64,000 nt of DNA. Source: Drosophila miranda (lineage: Eukaryota; Arthropoda; Insecta; Diptera; Drosophilidae). Under the pieces are notes generated by a model, which saw only the letters and a program-made list of their open reading frames with translations, was not told the origin of the DNA and made no database searches. Below, piece after piece: positions 52,820 through 63,850 of this stretch (its first letter is position 1; each line of letters opens with the position of its first letter). Where the stretch lies: assembly GCF_003369915.1 (NCBI RefSeq), contig NC_046673.1:4696001-4760000 (forward strand). Reading direction: 5' to 3'. The position numbers and the translations under genes are program-made.

Positions 52820-53859
52820 ATTCTTAATCTCGGTTACACATTTTTAAACTCCCAAGTGGCACAATTTTTCGTGAACAGTTCTTATTAAATTATTTTCCAT
52901 TTCTGACGGAACATAAAGCAATTCGAAATCAGCATCTTTTCTATAAAAAATACCATCTTCTAATACAACATTTTTCACTGGTTCTCTTTCTAACTTATCC
53001 TTCAATTGAATTATAGTGCTATCTCTATTTTCTATATCTATAACTGAAACTATTTGATCCATATTTTTGTGTTCCCCAACTGAAACTTTTGGGTCGTAAC
53101 TGAATCCTGGACTTATTGTGTGGTGTCTACTTAGGCCATCGGCATGGGTCATGTATTTACCACTTCGATGATTTACTGTGCAGTCATAATTTTCAAGTTC
53201 AAGGGCCCATCTAGCAATTTTTGAATTTACAGTTTTCTTACGTAAGGTTAGAGTAAAGGCATTAAAATCGATTATTATTCGGAACGGTATTCCTTCAAGG
53301 TAAATCTTAAATTTATTCAATGAGTAGATTATGGTTAGAGTTTCTAATTCATAACTATGATACCAACTTTCTGCTGGTGTTGTTGCTTGAGAAAAATATG
53401 AGATTGTATGAAATTTGTTATCATCCTGTTTTTGTAATAGAATTCTTCCAAACCCTTCGAAACTAGCGTCACAATGCAATTTTGTTTTCTTAGTCGGACT
53501 ATACAGGGCTAGAACTGGTGCTGAGGCCAGTCTCTCACAGAGATAATTAAATATTGTCACACATTTGTCGTCTAGCTCAAATTTCCCTATAGTGCTTTCA
53601 TTGGCTTGGCAACTTTCGAGTAACCCGGAATAAATCTCCTGAAATAAGAAAAGAGTCCTAAACATTTTTGCATATCTGCGGAATTAGTTGGTTTCGGAAG
53701 GTGCTTAATTGTCGTGATGTGATCATTATTTGGCTTAATTCCATCTATGCTTAATGTGAATCCCAAAAATTCTATACTAGTGTAACAAAACAGACACTTG
53801 CTTAACCTATTTTCTGATCTATATTCTGCTAGGAGACGTACTCAAGACAACAAAGTGTT
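52820..53859 (-). pseudogene. Ty3/gypsy pol remnant, copy C
   Basis: As 19600-20640, but the RNase H to integrase-finger frame is open for 273 codons (52844-53665). It carries DASFEGFGRILLQ, ARWALELENYDCTVNHR and HEKLCHLGV. Still no protease or complete RT. Confidence 0.85.
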
Positions 53860-54698
53860 CTATGGTTTTGGTTCCATTGCTGATTTGGTGTACTTTTTCT
53901 CCGGGCACGTCTTTATAGTGTGGCTGAGAGAGCCGCAACGGAAGCAGGACCCCTTCGCACGTTTGGGAGCCTTGCAATCTGAAGCGTAGTGTTCAAACAA
54001 CGAACAATTGTAGCATCGCGTCTCACCATTCGATGTTAATGAAGATTGTGCTGAAGTTGAAGCTGAAGAGATAGTCGATGAGTTCCATTTTGGTTTGTTT
54101 TTTGCTCTTAAGTCCGCATATCGATGAGATAATTCCTTAAGCTCGTTGATAGTTTTCGCTCCATAGAGCAAGGCGATGGCTGGCGACGTGTCGCGGAAAC
54201 CATCGATGATAAAGTGGACTGCTTCAATCTCACATACACTTTCACACAACGCCAACTCTTGCATCTGCAAAATGTACCCCATAACGGATGTTTTTGCCGG
54301 AATGTAGAAAGTTTTCTGAAGTTGCATCACTAATTGAGTTGTCAAACATGCCTTATCAAATGTTTTCAGAAAGTTGGTTTTAAATTGGTCATAGTTTTCT
54401 GAAAGTCGAGCCGCATGAATGTGTCCGCCTCTGAATTTGGTGCCATTAATAAGCGTGCGCATCGTAGCTTGTAGGCGTCACTTTCATCAACAGCAGAGCA
54501 AGCGCGCTCTAATTTTGTAATCCATAATACAGCGTCTTGGTCCCTCGGATTCGAGAATGGGACCATTGCACGGATCACTTCTTTGCATAGCTCGCAAATA
54601 ACTGTTGACACTTTCGGCGTGTCTGATAAAAACCTCTCATTGACGAACACATTGAGAAAAGGGACTGAAAAGACCCGATCAAATCTGTTTTTGCTCAA
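53860..54698 (-). pseudogene. Gag of the deleted gypsy element, copy C
   Basis: Frames 54366-54698 and 53860-54462, with the same frameshift between them and the same zinc knuckles (CYNCSLFEHYASDC, CFRCGSLSHTIKTC) as in copy A. Confidence 0.8.
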
Positions 54699-54787
54699 CT
54701 CGCTCTTCGCTCAAGCAAAGACCGATTTTTTCACTTTTTTTTGTTCCTGTTTTTCACTGAGCATCTTGTCGCGAGCGAACGAAAAAA

Positions 54788-55267
54788 GTGTCTTTTGCGT
54801 ATGTATGCGTGCTTGTACGTGTGGTGGCTGTGGCAACGATCACTTGCCTTCGTGAATTGTGTCAGACACTGTCCCAAACCCAAAATGAGCCTGTTCCTGA
54901 ACAACTTTCCAAAATTTTTACTGATGTGGAGAACTTTGCTATGATCAATGGCCGTTTACCATTAAATGCCGATATATTGCAGCTTTTTAACGACATGAAG
55001 CTAAGATCACCACACTTGAATTCGCTCGCACAGGTGGTGCTGGCTACACCGGCCACTCAGGTATCGGTCGAAAGAGCCTTTTCAGCACTTCATTATATTT
55101 TGAATGAAAAACGTTGCTCTTTAAGTGCGGAAAATATTAACTCATTGTTAGTGGTTAAGCTAAATTCGTATTATTACAAAATATATACATATATACATAC
55201 ATCCATATCCATGTCTCTTCAGTTTGCAGAAAATTCGCAAATAAGTATAAATATTACAATAACATAA
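54788..55267 (+). pseudogene. hAT C-terminal (dimerisation) fragment, copy C
   Basis: Identical protein frame to 21569-22048, with ATPATQVSVERAFSALHYIL. Only the dimerisation end is present. Confidence 0.8.
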
Positions 55268-55269
55268 CC

Positions 55270-56228
55270 AACGAGGGGGAACGTTGTGAGTTGCTGATTT
55301 GTTCCTATTGGCTATAAAAATGATTTGATCTGATCCAGATTCAGCAATCTGATAGATATGGTCATTATCTATGATTCTGCGTTTTTAGTTTTCTCGAATG
55401 TGCAATATTGTGGATGCAACAGATTTTCGTTCTTTGTGTGGGCGGAAGGGGGTGGGGCGAAATTTTGAGATACACGTTTTATAGTAAGATCTAACAGAAG
55501 TGCGGATACCAAATTTGGTTACTCTAGCCTTAATAGTCTCTGAGATTTTTGAATATCCCCAGATTTTCGTCCTTTGCGGGGGCGGAAGGGGGTGTGGCGA
55601 AATTTTGAAACAAACTCGTCTCGGTCCGATACATTAGGAGTGTGGATACCAAATTTGGTTGCTCTAGCTTTTATAGTCTCTGAGTTCTAGGCGCTAATGT
55701 TTTACTCTAAGCAAAGCCGCCTATGCTACGTGTGTGTTAGAGAGAGACAGGGCGAGAAAAAATGAAATTGTTTTCTTGATGCTGGCTATAATAATAATAC
55801 GATCCAATTCAGATTCCGCAGTCTTAAAGATATGGTCATTCTCTACAATTCTACGTTTTTGTTTTTCTCATATCTTTAAAATTGTGGATGCCACAGATTT
55901 TCGTCCTTTGTGGGGGCGGAAGTGGGCGGGGCGAAGTTTTGAAATATTTTTGTAGCAGTGACATATCACAGAAGTCTGGATCCAAAACATCGTTGCTCTA
56001 GCTCTTATAGTCTTTGAGCACTAGGCGCTGAAGGGGACGGACAGACGGACAGACGGACGGACGGACAGACGGACAGACAGACAGGGCCCAATCGACTCGG
56101 CTATTGATGCTGATCAAGAATATATATACTTTATGGGGTCGGAAACGATTCCTTCTGGACGTTACACACATCCATTTTTACCACAAATCTAATATACCCC
56201 AATACTCATTTTGAGTATCGGGTATAAA
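55270..56228 (-). mobile_element. DINE-1/INE-1-type module, copy C
   Basis: As 22051-23017, with an 8-bp shorter GACAGACGG tract. Confidence 0.85.
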
Positions 56229-57090
56229 AACGAGGGGGAACGTTAACGTTCACAATATATTGTGTGCAAAAATGTTCTCTCTTCGTGTGGCTCATGATGA
56301 CGCGTCAGTACCCGAACGCCAGACCCGAAGTCTTCATTGTCGCCAGTAAATAAGACGAATGCGCAGTCGCAGCGACGCAGCAGAATGGCTACTGCGACAT
56401 TGCAGCCTATAAAAGACGTGCGCTTAGTTCATTTTGGGACTTTTTTCGCAAATTTTTCCAACCTTCGGGTCGGCCAGCATCATCGGCACACTTTCTGTGC
56501 CACACTCGGAGCACCAGTCTTCAGTCCCATGGCCTCGAGGCCAAACTATAGCCTCGACGCATGATTCGTGGTGTCCGAAAAGTCCATCCTCACCAGTTTT
56601 CTGGGGGTATCTGCTTAAAAATCCCGTTGAGGCGCTTCTTGCGTTGCGCATGCGCGCCTTGGACACCGTGTCGCACTTCATATTTGTCAGATTATTAAGC
56701 CACTCCCTCGCGTATTGGTACTCATGCGAGTTGCGGTGGAATGCGGCCTACGGTTTGCGGCTGCGGTCCCGCATCACAAACAAATCACTGATCAGGAGAT
56801 TTGCCATGTCCTCGTTAACCGTTGAACCTTTCTTTTTATTGTCACGTCAGCTTGGGTTGACGGTATCCCTGGATCATTCTTTTTCTCGTCAGCTTTGGTC
56901 AAATCCTGCGTCAATTTCGGTGTCATCGTAACGCGGCTGCCTACCTTACTCTGAGGTCCTATGTTCGGTTTTGAACTCCCCCGTTTCTCCTTTGGAGTTG
57001 TCTCTGAAACATTCTCCTTTTTCTTGCCAGCTTTGTCCTCCTTCTTGGAGTCCCTCGCCTTCGATTATTGACGTGGTATGTTCCTGTCTT
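56229..57090 (-). pseudogene. Gene-like fragment of unknown identity, copy C
   Basis: As 23018-23900. The minus-strand frame 56424-56681 is one base different from copy A (a G run near 56606), which restores the link from EWLNNLTNMKCDTV to the RGHGTEDWCSECG part. Confidence 0.4.
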
Positions 57091-57212
57091 TATTGATCAT
57101 ATATGAATTATTCTTTTATTTGAAAATATGCCAACTTATGCAGGGCAATTAATGTTTATAAAGGCTTCATATATATAGTTAAATATGCGACACTTCACTT
57201 TAAGTTTTAAAA

Positions 57213-57545
57213 AAGGTTTTATTCTTTCACTTTAACTTAGCGTACATTGGTTAGTTATTTCCCCGACGATGACTGAGGTCTGATGTCTTGAACGGAATTA
57301 ACTTTGGTTGAATTCTCCGACGGTGTCGCGATTGACGTTTGTCTTGAACAGAACTGAGTTGGCTTCTTAGATGTAGACTATTTATATTATGATGCTCTGT
57401 TTGGGATTCGGATTTGGATTCGTAGGCGTTGGCTTCGACTTCGGCTTCGGAGATGGAGTACGTGACTCGATCGATATGTGGGAAAGGCGGCTTTTGATGA
57501 AAGGCTTCCGCTGCGTATGAGCGGTGTTGCATTACTTGGGGGTGG
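57213..57545 (-). repeat. LTR-like non-coding block, copy C
   Basis: As 24001-24330. Confidence 0.35.
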
Positions 57546-57893
57546 CTGAGAATAGGGCCTCTGATTGGTCAGCTAGGATGGTGTGATTCTTGAGAATCGA
57601 TTAGTAATTGATCTCTGAAGAGTGGCGTGATTCTGGTGCGGCTGGATTCTAGTGCGGCATCTATTGTTTTATGTTCATCTTCCAGTTTAGGGTGTTTGTT
57701 TACATTGCCTGCAATCGGCTACGCGTGGTCCATTTCGAGCGTGAGATTGTTTATGAGGGTTCGAAGCTGAGGGTGTCGTATTGTTTATAGTATTGTGGGT
57801 GCAGGGTAATAGACATAGACAAGGGTATGCGGAGCATGGACTATAGATATGTCACTATATATATGTAAGATTAATAATAATGTATCGTTTATT

Positions 57894-58401
57894 AATAGTG
57901 TTTTTCGAAAAAGAGTACAAAGTGTATGATTTAAGATGTGCAATTAATGAGTCTGTTCTTCCGACTTTTTGTTCAACTTTCTGCTTCTACTTCCAACAAC
58001 CGACTCCCGTATCGATAGCCCCTTATCGGTTAGGTCTTTTAAACATCGGTTAAGTCTGGTTATATCGTTTAGGTCTTATCGATGGTATCTTAAGTTCAAA
58101 TGTTAATTTAGATGGGATAGTGCTAACTGCTTGATACACTGTCCTTTAATAGTGTTTTTCGAAAAAGAGTACAAAGTGTATGATTTAAGATGTGCAATTA
58201 ATGAGTCTGTTCTTCCGACTTTTTGTTCAACTTTCTGCTTCTACTTCCAACAACCGACTCCCGTATCGATAGCCCCTTATCGGTTAGGTCTTTTAAACAT
58301 CGGTTAAGTCTGGTTATATCGGTTAGGTCTTATCGATGGTATCTTAAGTTCAAATGTTAATTTAGATGGGATAGTGCTAACTGCTTGATACACTGTCCTT
58401 T
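57894..58401 (-). repeat. 254-bp tandem duplication, copy C
   Basis: Two units (57894-58147, 58148-58401) in the same arrangement as copy B, reverse orientation. Confidence 0.93.
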
Positions 58402-58479
58402 ACATATATATGTACATATATATTACTTCTATATATAAGCCTTATTTTAGTCAATGGTTTTTTTTTTAGTCAGAGCGAC

Positions 58480-58965
58480 CTAGTCCCATTCCTGTTCATC
58501 TTCTACAGTTGAAGCTTCCTGGATGATATTTCCACTTCCGCGAACATCATAGCCACCAAACTGGGCCCCGCAACCGCCATGGCCACTCAAAACGCGTAGA
58601 AAATCGGGCACTACCTGCTCAGATCCCTCAAGAATTTTCACCAGATCTGTGGCCACGCCCGAATCCTGCTCGGGATCAAAGAACGAAGTGGCCCGACCAT
58701 AATTTCCCACACGCCCGGTGCGTCCAATACGATGAACATAGTCATCAATGGTCTTGGGCATATCGTAGATAACGACATGCTTGACGTTCTTAATATCTAG
58801 ACCACGAGAAGCAACCGATGTGGCAATGAGCACTTTCATCTTGCCAGTCTTAAAGTCGCGCAGAGCTTGTTCGCGCTGACTCTGTAGTCGATCGCCATGA
58901 ATCGAAGTTGTGGGATGCTCGGTTTCCGACAAATACGAGGCCAGAAAATCGGCCAGTAATCGGTT
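58480..58965 (-). pseudogene. vas: vasa 3' fragment, copy C
   Basis: Same protein sequence as copies A and B: Vasa helicase C-terminal motifs (TSIHGDRLQSQRE, SVASRGLDI, HRIGRTGRVG) and the EDEQEWD end. It begins at the same palindrome. The upstream part of the open frame (to 59100) is hAT-side sequence. Confidence 0.9.
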
Positions 58966-59477
58966 ACTGCAGTAACCAGAACTAATATGTTGCAACTGAA
59001 GGAAAGTTCTGGGGGTAGTTCTCTCGGGAGATTTTAGGGATATTTTTAGAGAAAGTTCTGTCCATGTCGACGTTGCCTGATATGGAGTTTCTTTTTTCAC
59101 AAATTAAGTTCCTTGCTAGGGAAAACACTCTTTCGGAGGAAGCTGACCATGCTGGTGTTGCAAATATTTTGCAGATTTATTTATATAATATTCGGAGCTG
59201 CGATTGGTTTTCATTCCACCAGTGCAAAACATTGAAGTCGTCTTTCATAGGTATACTCGTATATTGGATTACGCCACTATTTCCCTTGTCAAGACTTCTT
59301 CGTCTGACTGTCCTGAAAGTGGTTCGATAAAATCAGCTAAAAACTCCTCGCATTTATTTGAACGAATCGCCGACAGGGGTATGTTCTCCTTGTCATCAGC
59401 GAAAAACGATCGCATCATATTTTTACACTCTTCAATAGTGAGAGTTCTATCCACTTGTATCAATTGATTTGTTAGAA
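58966..59477 (-). pseudogene. hAT transposase C-terminus, copy C (uninterrupted)
   Basis: Counterpart of 25500-25817 plus 32407-32600, without the gypsy insertion. Contains ATPAWSASSERVFSLARNLI and IQVDRTLTIEECKNMMRSFF. Confidence 0.85.
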
Positions 59478-60702
59478 GGCATAAAAGTAACGCAATTCAT
59501 TTATAATTCTCGCAAACGATGTCGCAAAAGGCTCGCAAGAAATAGTTTTTGCGAGAGTTTTTTTTTTGACCCGTTCCCATTTTGTTCCGTAATAAAAAAT
59601 ATTTTTAAATTGTAATATGAAATGAATTTAATGTATATATGTAATATGTATGAACTATGTACTAAAATTTAAGTTTTTTTGCATCACTTTTTTCCAATCT
59701 GGCCTTCCGTTCCTGAGCATACTGGAAATATTTTTGAGTTGTATGGTCGAAATCCTGACCGTCGAGCGCAAACTTCTGTTTAAATGCATCTGTAGAAAAT
59801 ATAAAATATATTAAAAATTGGGGAATTACATGTTCGATATATGCTCGGCTTTTTCTTTTGTAAGACATTTTATTTATTTTATTAATAATGTACTTACCGA
59901 TTGGCAGAAATTTCTTTTAAATGCGTAAGAGATGGTAGAGATTTTTAACTTAGCACTGCACAGTTCGACGAAAATAATTGAAATGACGGCGCAAGGAACG
60001 CACGCTTTATTTGCACTTGTTTCTAATGCTCGACACATGTAAAAAAAGAAAAACACGAATGACTTTTCGACCACTAATCTGTCGACACGTCATCTGTCGA
60101 GACGTGAACACAAAGCCGAAGGAGAATTGCCGGACCGAAGGCACACGAAGGCTTGCTTTTTTTTGGCTTTCGACCGGCAGCACAGTCGAAGCGCACTTTC
60201 CTATTGCAAAACTCCCGCTCGCGAGCTCGTTTGCGAGCGTTTTGCGACACAAAACCATATCGCTCGTACACAAGCTCGCTTGCGATCTCGTTTGCGAGCA
60301 TTTTGCGGAACTCTCGCAAAAACTATTTCTTGCGAGCCTTTTGCGATATCATGTATGAGCCTTTTGCGATTTCGTTTGCGAGCCTTTTGCGATATTATTC
60401 ATGAGTCTTTTTTGATACTGCTAAGGGCTCAAAAGAAAAATATTTGTTTTGATATTATTTTATATCAAAAACGACTCCCAAACGATATCGCAAAAGGCTC
60501 GCAAATGATATCGCAAAAGGCTCGCAAACGATTCCTCTGCGAGTTATCATAAATGATACTTTCACTGCCACAAACTGAACGACACAAGTATCATATTTGT
60601 ATCATATGCGGGTCCGAATGCGAGCGTTTTGTCGGGTTAAGTCTCGCATTTGACTCGTATGCGATATCATTTGTGATCGTTTGGTTTGCTGGGTTATAGC
60701 AC
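59478..60702 (-). mobile_element. Element E, copy C
   Basis: As 32601-33828, with the short ORF at 59662-59868 and the GCGAGCCTTTTGCGA arrays between 60330 and 60540. Confidence 0.55.
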
Positions 60703-61798
60703 ATTTGATTCACAGACCTTGATGTATGAAGTTTTTGGTCATGTCGTTGGAGAGGACAGCAATGTAATTCCAAACTTCGTGGCATGCCGAAATTGTTTTA
60801 CGATTTTCAAATTTACTGGTGCCACGTCCAATTTGGTCCGGCATAAGTGCTATAAGGCTGTTGGAATACGCCTATTCAACTTTCAAATAATAACATTAAA
60901 TACTACTAACTAATACTATCGATATATTAAGTATTATTATGTTAAGTTAGTCTGGTCACAGTTGAAGTGGACACTACTTCCTCTTTCCTTTCTGCTCTCG
61001 AATCGAATGTACATATGTGGTACCGGTGTTACAGTCAAAATATAATCAAAGAATATATAAATAATCAATGAACAAAAAAAACAAATAAAAAAGTGTTTTT
61101 TTAATTTAATATCATAACTAGTTAACCAATAAAGGATACCAACTCTGAAGAAAACGATAACGTTTATGAAGGTAGATGCCGAAACGAAATTATTAGTGAC
61201 AAAGGTCGTGACGAAGTGGGTCGTTCAAAATTGTCGACCATTTAGTATTATCAGCGATTAAGGTCTTGAAGACGTTATATCAGTTGCCCTTGATATTTTA
61301 AGTCGTTTTGGACCAAACGTAAACATTAGCAGCCTGCTACCTCATCCAACAACGAGATCGCGTAACGACACAGACTTATACAATAAGGAACTTCAAGCTG
61401 TCACAGAAGAAATAGTCTTAATGAAAGGCAATGACTACACTATCACGTCAGACGCATGGACAGATACCTTTTCGCAGACGTCCTATTTAGTCCTTCACAC
61501 TATTTATTTAAAGGAAGCATGAAAACCCGTCTGCTGGAAATGATCTGCATTAAAGGTGAATCTGCAACAAGTTCGTGTTTATACCCTTACAGAGGGTATT
61601 AAATTGTTATCGAAATGTGAAGCAAATGAGGACAACAATTTTTCTTTCTTACTTTTATTTATTTGCAGGCACATTAATTCGCACTAAGGTGGAACAATGT
61701 TTGAATTCTTTTGGGTTAGATTTAAACGACGCCATCATTGTTACAGACAGTGGATCAAACATGATATCTGCATTTAAGGAATCAGCTCAGATTCATTG
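60703..61798 (+). pseudogene. hAT transposase N-terminal half, copy C
   Basis: As 33829-34924: BED finger (ACRNCFTIFKF), SDAWTDTFSQTSYLVLH and TDSGSNMISAFKESA regions, cut at 61798 by BEL. Confidence 0.85.
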
Positions 61799-62105
61799 TG
61801 TTGTCGAGAAAAATTAGCTTGTATATACTTAGTTTTAAGCAAGGGCACAGATACCCTACATAAAGAAAAAAGAGAGAAGAAAAATGGCCACACTATGAAA
61901 AGACAAGAAGGTCACATTAGTTTGAGCAGTCGAAGAAAGAGCGGGTAGAAAAGACGAAGCGTGCGTAGATATATTACCTACATATAAGAATAAAATGTAT
62001 TAACCTCCTTTTGCAAATAGGAAATAAAACGCAACCAACGCCTTAGTACCTATGAAGATAAGCGATTGTGTTTTATCCGCAATTCTCACGTTCCTGGACT
62101 CAACA
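61799..62105 (+). repeat. 5' LTR of BEL, copy C
   Basis: Same termini and length as 34925-35231, with very few differences. Confidence 0.9.
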
Positions 62106-62482
62106 TCTTTTATTTCGCTTCTTGGAAGCCAATGACGCTAGAGTTCTTGGAGTTTGTATGAAGACGGGCAGAGACTCGTGGTGCAAGCACTGAAGTATAC
62201 TGGACATTGGAGAAGCGACGGAACCCACAAGGAGACGGTCATCTCGCTCGTGGGTGGATAATAAACATTGCAGAACACGGAGGCCAACGTGGGTGCGCAC
62301 GTCAGGCAGCTGAAAAAAGTGCACATTTATATGTATGTATGCGAGATCGTGCACATACTGCCATCTCGCTCTAACCAACGAAGTTCTTGCGGGCCAGCAA
62401 CTAGAGGCTTGAGTGCGCAGTTGGCTGATGAAATCGAGTGAAAATTTCTGGATTGTGGTTTGTTTGGTAAGTGCCAATTTGA

Positions 62483-63850
62483 TTGTTGATTTGGGGAAAG
62501 GTTAGTCTACGGGTGATGATTACCAGAGCAATGAGCAAATTAAGGGCAACGGATGAAATGGACGAGGACAACGTTGAGATGGGAAAAGTGGAAAGAGAAT
62601 CCGCGCAAGGTGAAGCCTCAAATATGGAGGGGGCCGGGCCCGGCACATCAAAAGAAGCCCAATCACATGGCGTTGTTAACGTTATGATGGAGATGTGGCG
62701 CCAAATGCAAGAAGGTCAGCGGGCCAATGCAATGCAAATGCAGCAGTTCCAAATGGAAGTTCTGCGGATGAATCAAATTCAAATGGAAAAAACTAATATA
62801 CGTCTGCGATCCCTTGGTATTAGTGGAAGGACAACTGGCGAGCCAGGACCACAATCAACCATGGCTGAGCCCTCAGCGATATCAGACGCAGTCTCATCAC
62901 CAAGGCAACCGGTTCCTTCTCAGGAAACGCAAAGAAAATTGTACGATCTACCGGAGTTTAATGGTGCTCCCGAAGAGTGGCCAATGTTCAACGAAGCTTT
63001 CACTATGACCACTGCAGAGTACGGATACAGTGACAGGCAAAATTTGTTACGCCTCCAAAAGGCAATAAAGGGCAAGGCTAGGGAGACCGTTGAATGTTTG
63101 CTTATTCACAGTTCTAACGTTTCAAATATTTTAGAGACCCTTAAACAAAATTTTGGTAGACCGGAGAAACTCGTAAAAAGCCAGATTAGTCACGTTAGAG
63201 AATTTCCGAGCATTCGCGAAGGGAGATTGGAACAATTAGTAGAGTTCAAAATGAAGGTACAAAACTTGGCTTCATTCTTAGAAGCAGCTAACGAACATCA
63301 GCAGTTAAAAAACCCAAAATTAATGGAGGAGTTAATCTTAAAGTTGCCAGTGCAACAGAGACTGGAGTGGGCACGCCATTCCAAGCAACTAGGAGATGAA
63401 AAATCGATCAGTCATTTAAGTCTATGGCTTCAGGGATTGGCCGAAGAAGTGCAAGACGGAGGATTGGTTGACGATCAGGCGACGTTCAAGCCAAAGAAGG
63501 AAAAGTCGAGACTATTCCATGCAAACGACATCGGACTTGTAACCATGAAGGCGTGCTCCGCATGCAATGGGAAACACGACTTGGAAAACTGTAACTCATT
63601 TGCCCAGTTAGAACTTGAAAAAAAATGGCAGCATGTAAGGGAAAGAAAATTATGCTTCAATTGCCTAAAGTACGGCCATCGTAGTCAAAAATGTAGACGA
63701 CATCACCAATGTGGACTTGATGGATGTGCCAAACGCATTCACCGTTTGCTCCATGCAGAATCAGTTAATCAACCAGGCGAGGAAGTAAAGTTCACAGGAA
63801 CAGCAACGCATGAGGCTAGCTCACTGATTTGGATGAAGGTTCTGCAGTAA
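62483..63850 (+). CDS. gag: BEL/Pao Gag, copy C
   Basis: 455 codons with the same domain order as 35609-36976 (coiled-coil-like N-terminus, LYDLPEFNGAPEEWPMFNEA region, fingers CSACNGKHDLENC and CFNCLKYGHRSQKC). One residue differs (QDGGLVDD versus QDAGLVDD). It ends at the same gag/protease frameshift. Confidence 0.9.
   Translation: MLIWGKVSLRVMITRAMSKLRATDEMDEDNVEMGKVERESAQGEASNMEGAGPGTSKEAQSHGVVNVMMEMWRQMQEGQRANAMQMQQFQMEVLRMNQIQMEKTNIRLRSLGISGRTTGEPGPQSTMAEPSAISDAVSSPRQPVPSQETQRKLYDLPEFNGAPEEWPMFNEAFTMTTAEYGYSDRQNLLRLQKAIKGKARETVECLLIHSSNVSNILETLKQNFGRPEKLVKSQISHVREFPSIREGRLEQLVEFKMKVQNLASFLEAANEHQQLKNPKLMEELILKLPVQQRLEWARHSKQLGDEKSISHLSLWLQGLAEEVQDGGLVDDQATFKPKKEKSRLFHANDIGLVTMKACSACNGKHDLENCNSFAQLELEKKWQHVRERKLCFNCLKYGHRSQKCRRHHQCGLDGCAKRIHRLLHAESVNQPGEEVKFTGTATHEASSLIWMKVLQ

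Noticed and set aside
42605..60325. Inverted and direct copies as pure assembly artefact
   Set aside because: Copies differ by scattered substitutions, indels, insertion status and target-site duplications, which argues for real duplicates, though long-read support is needed for the junctions.
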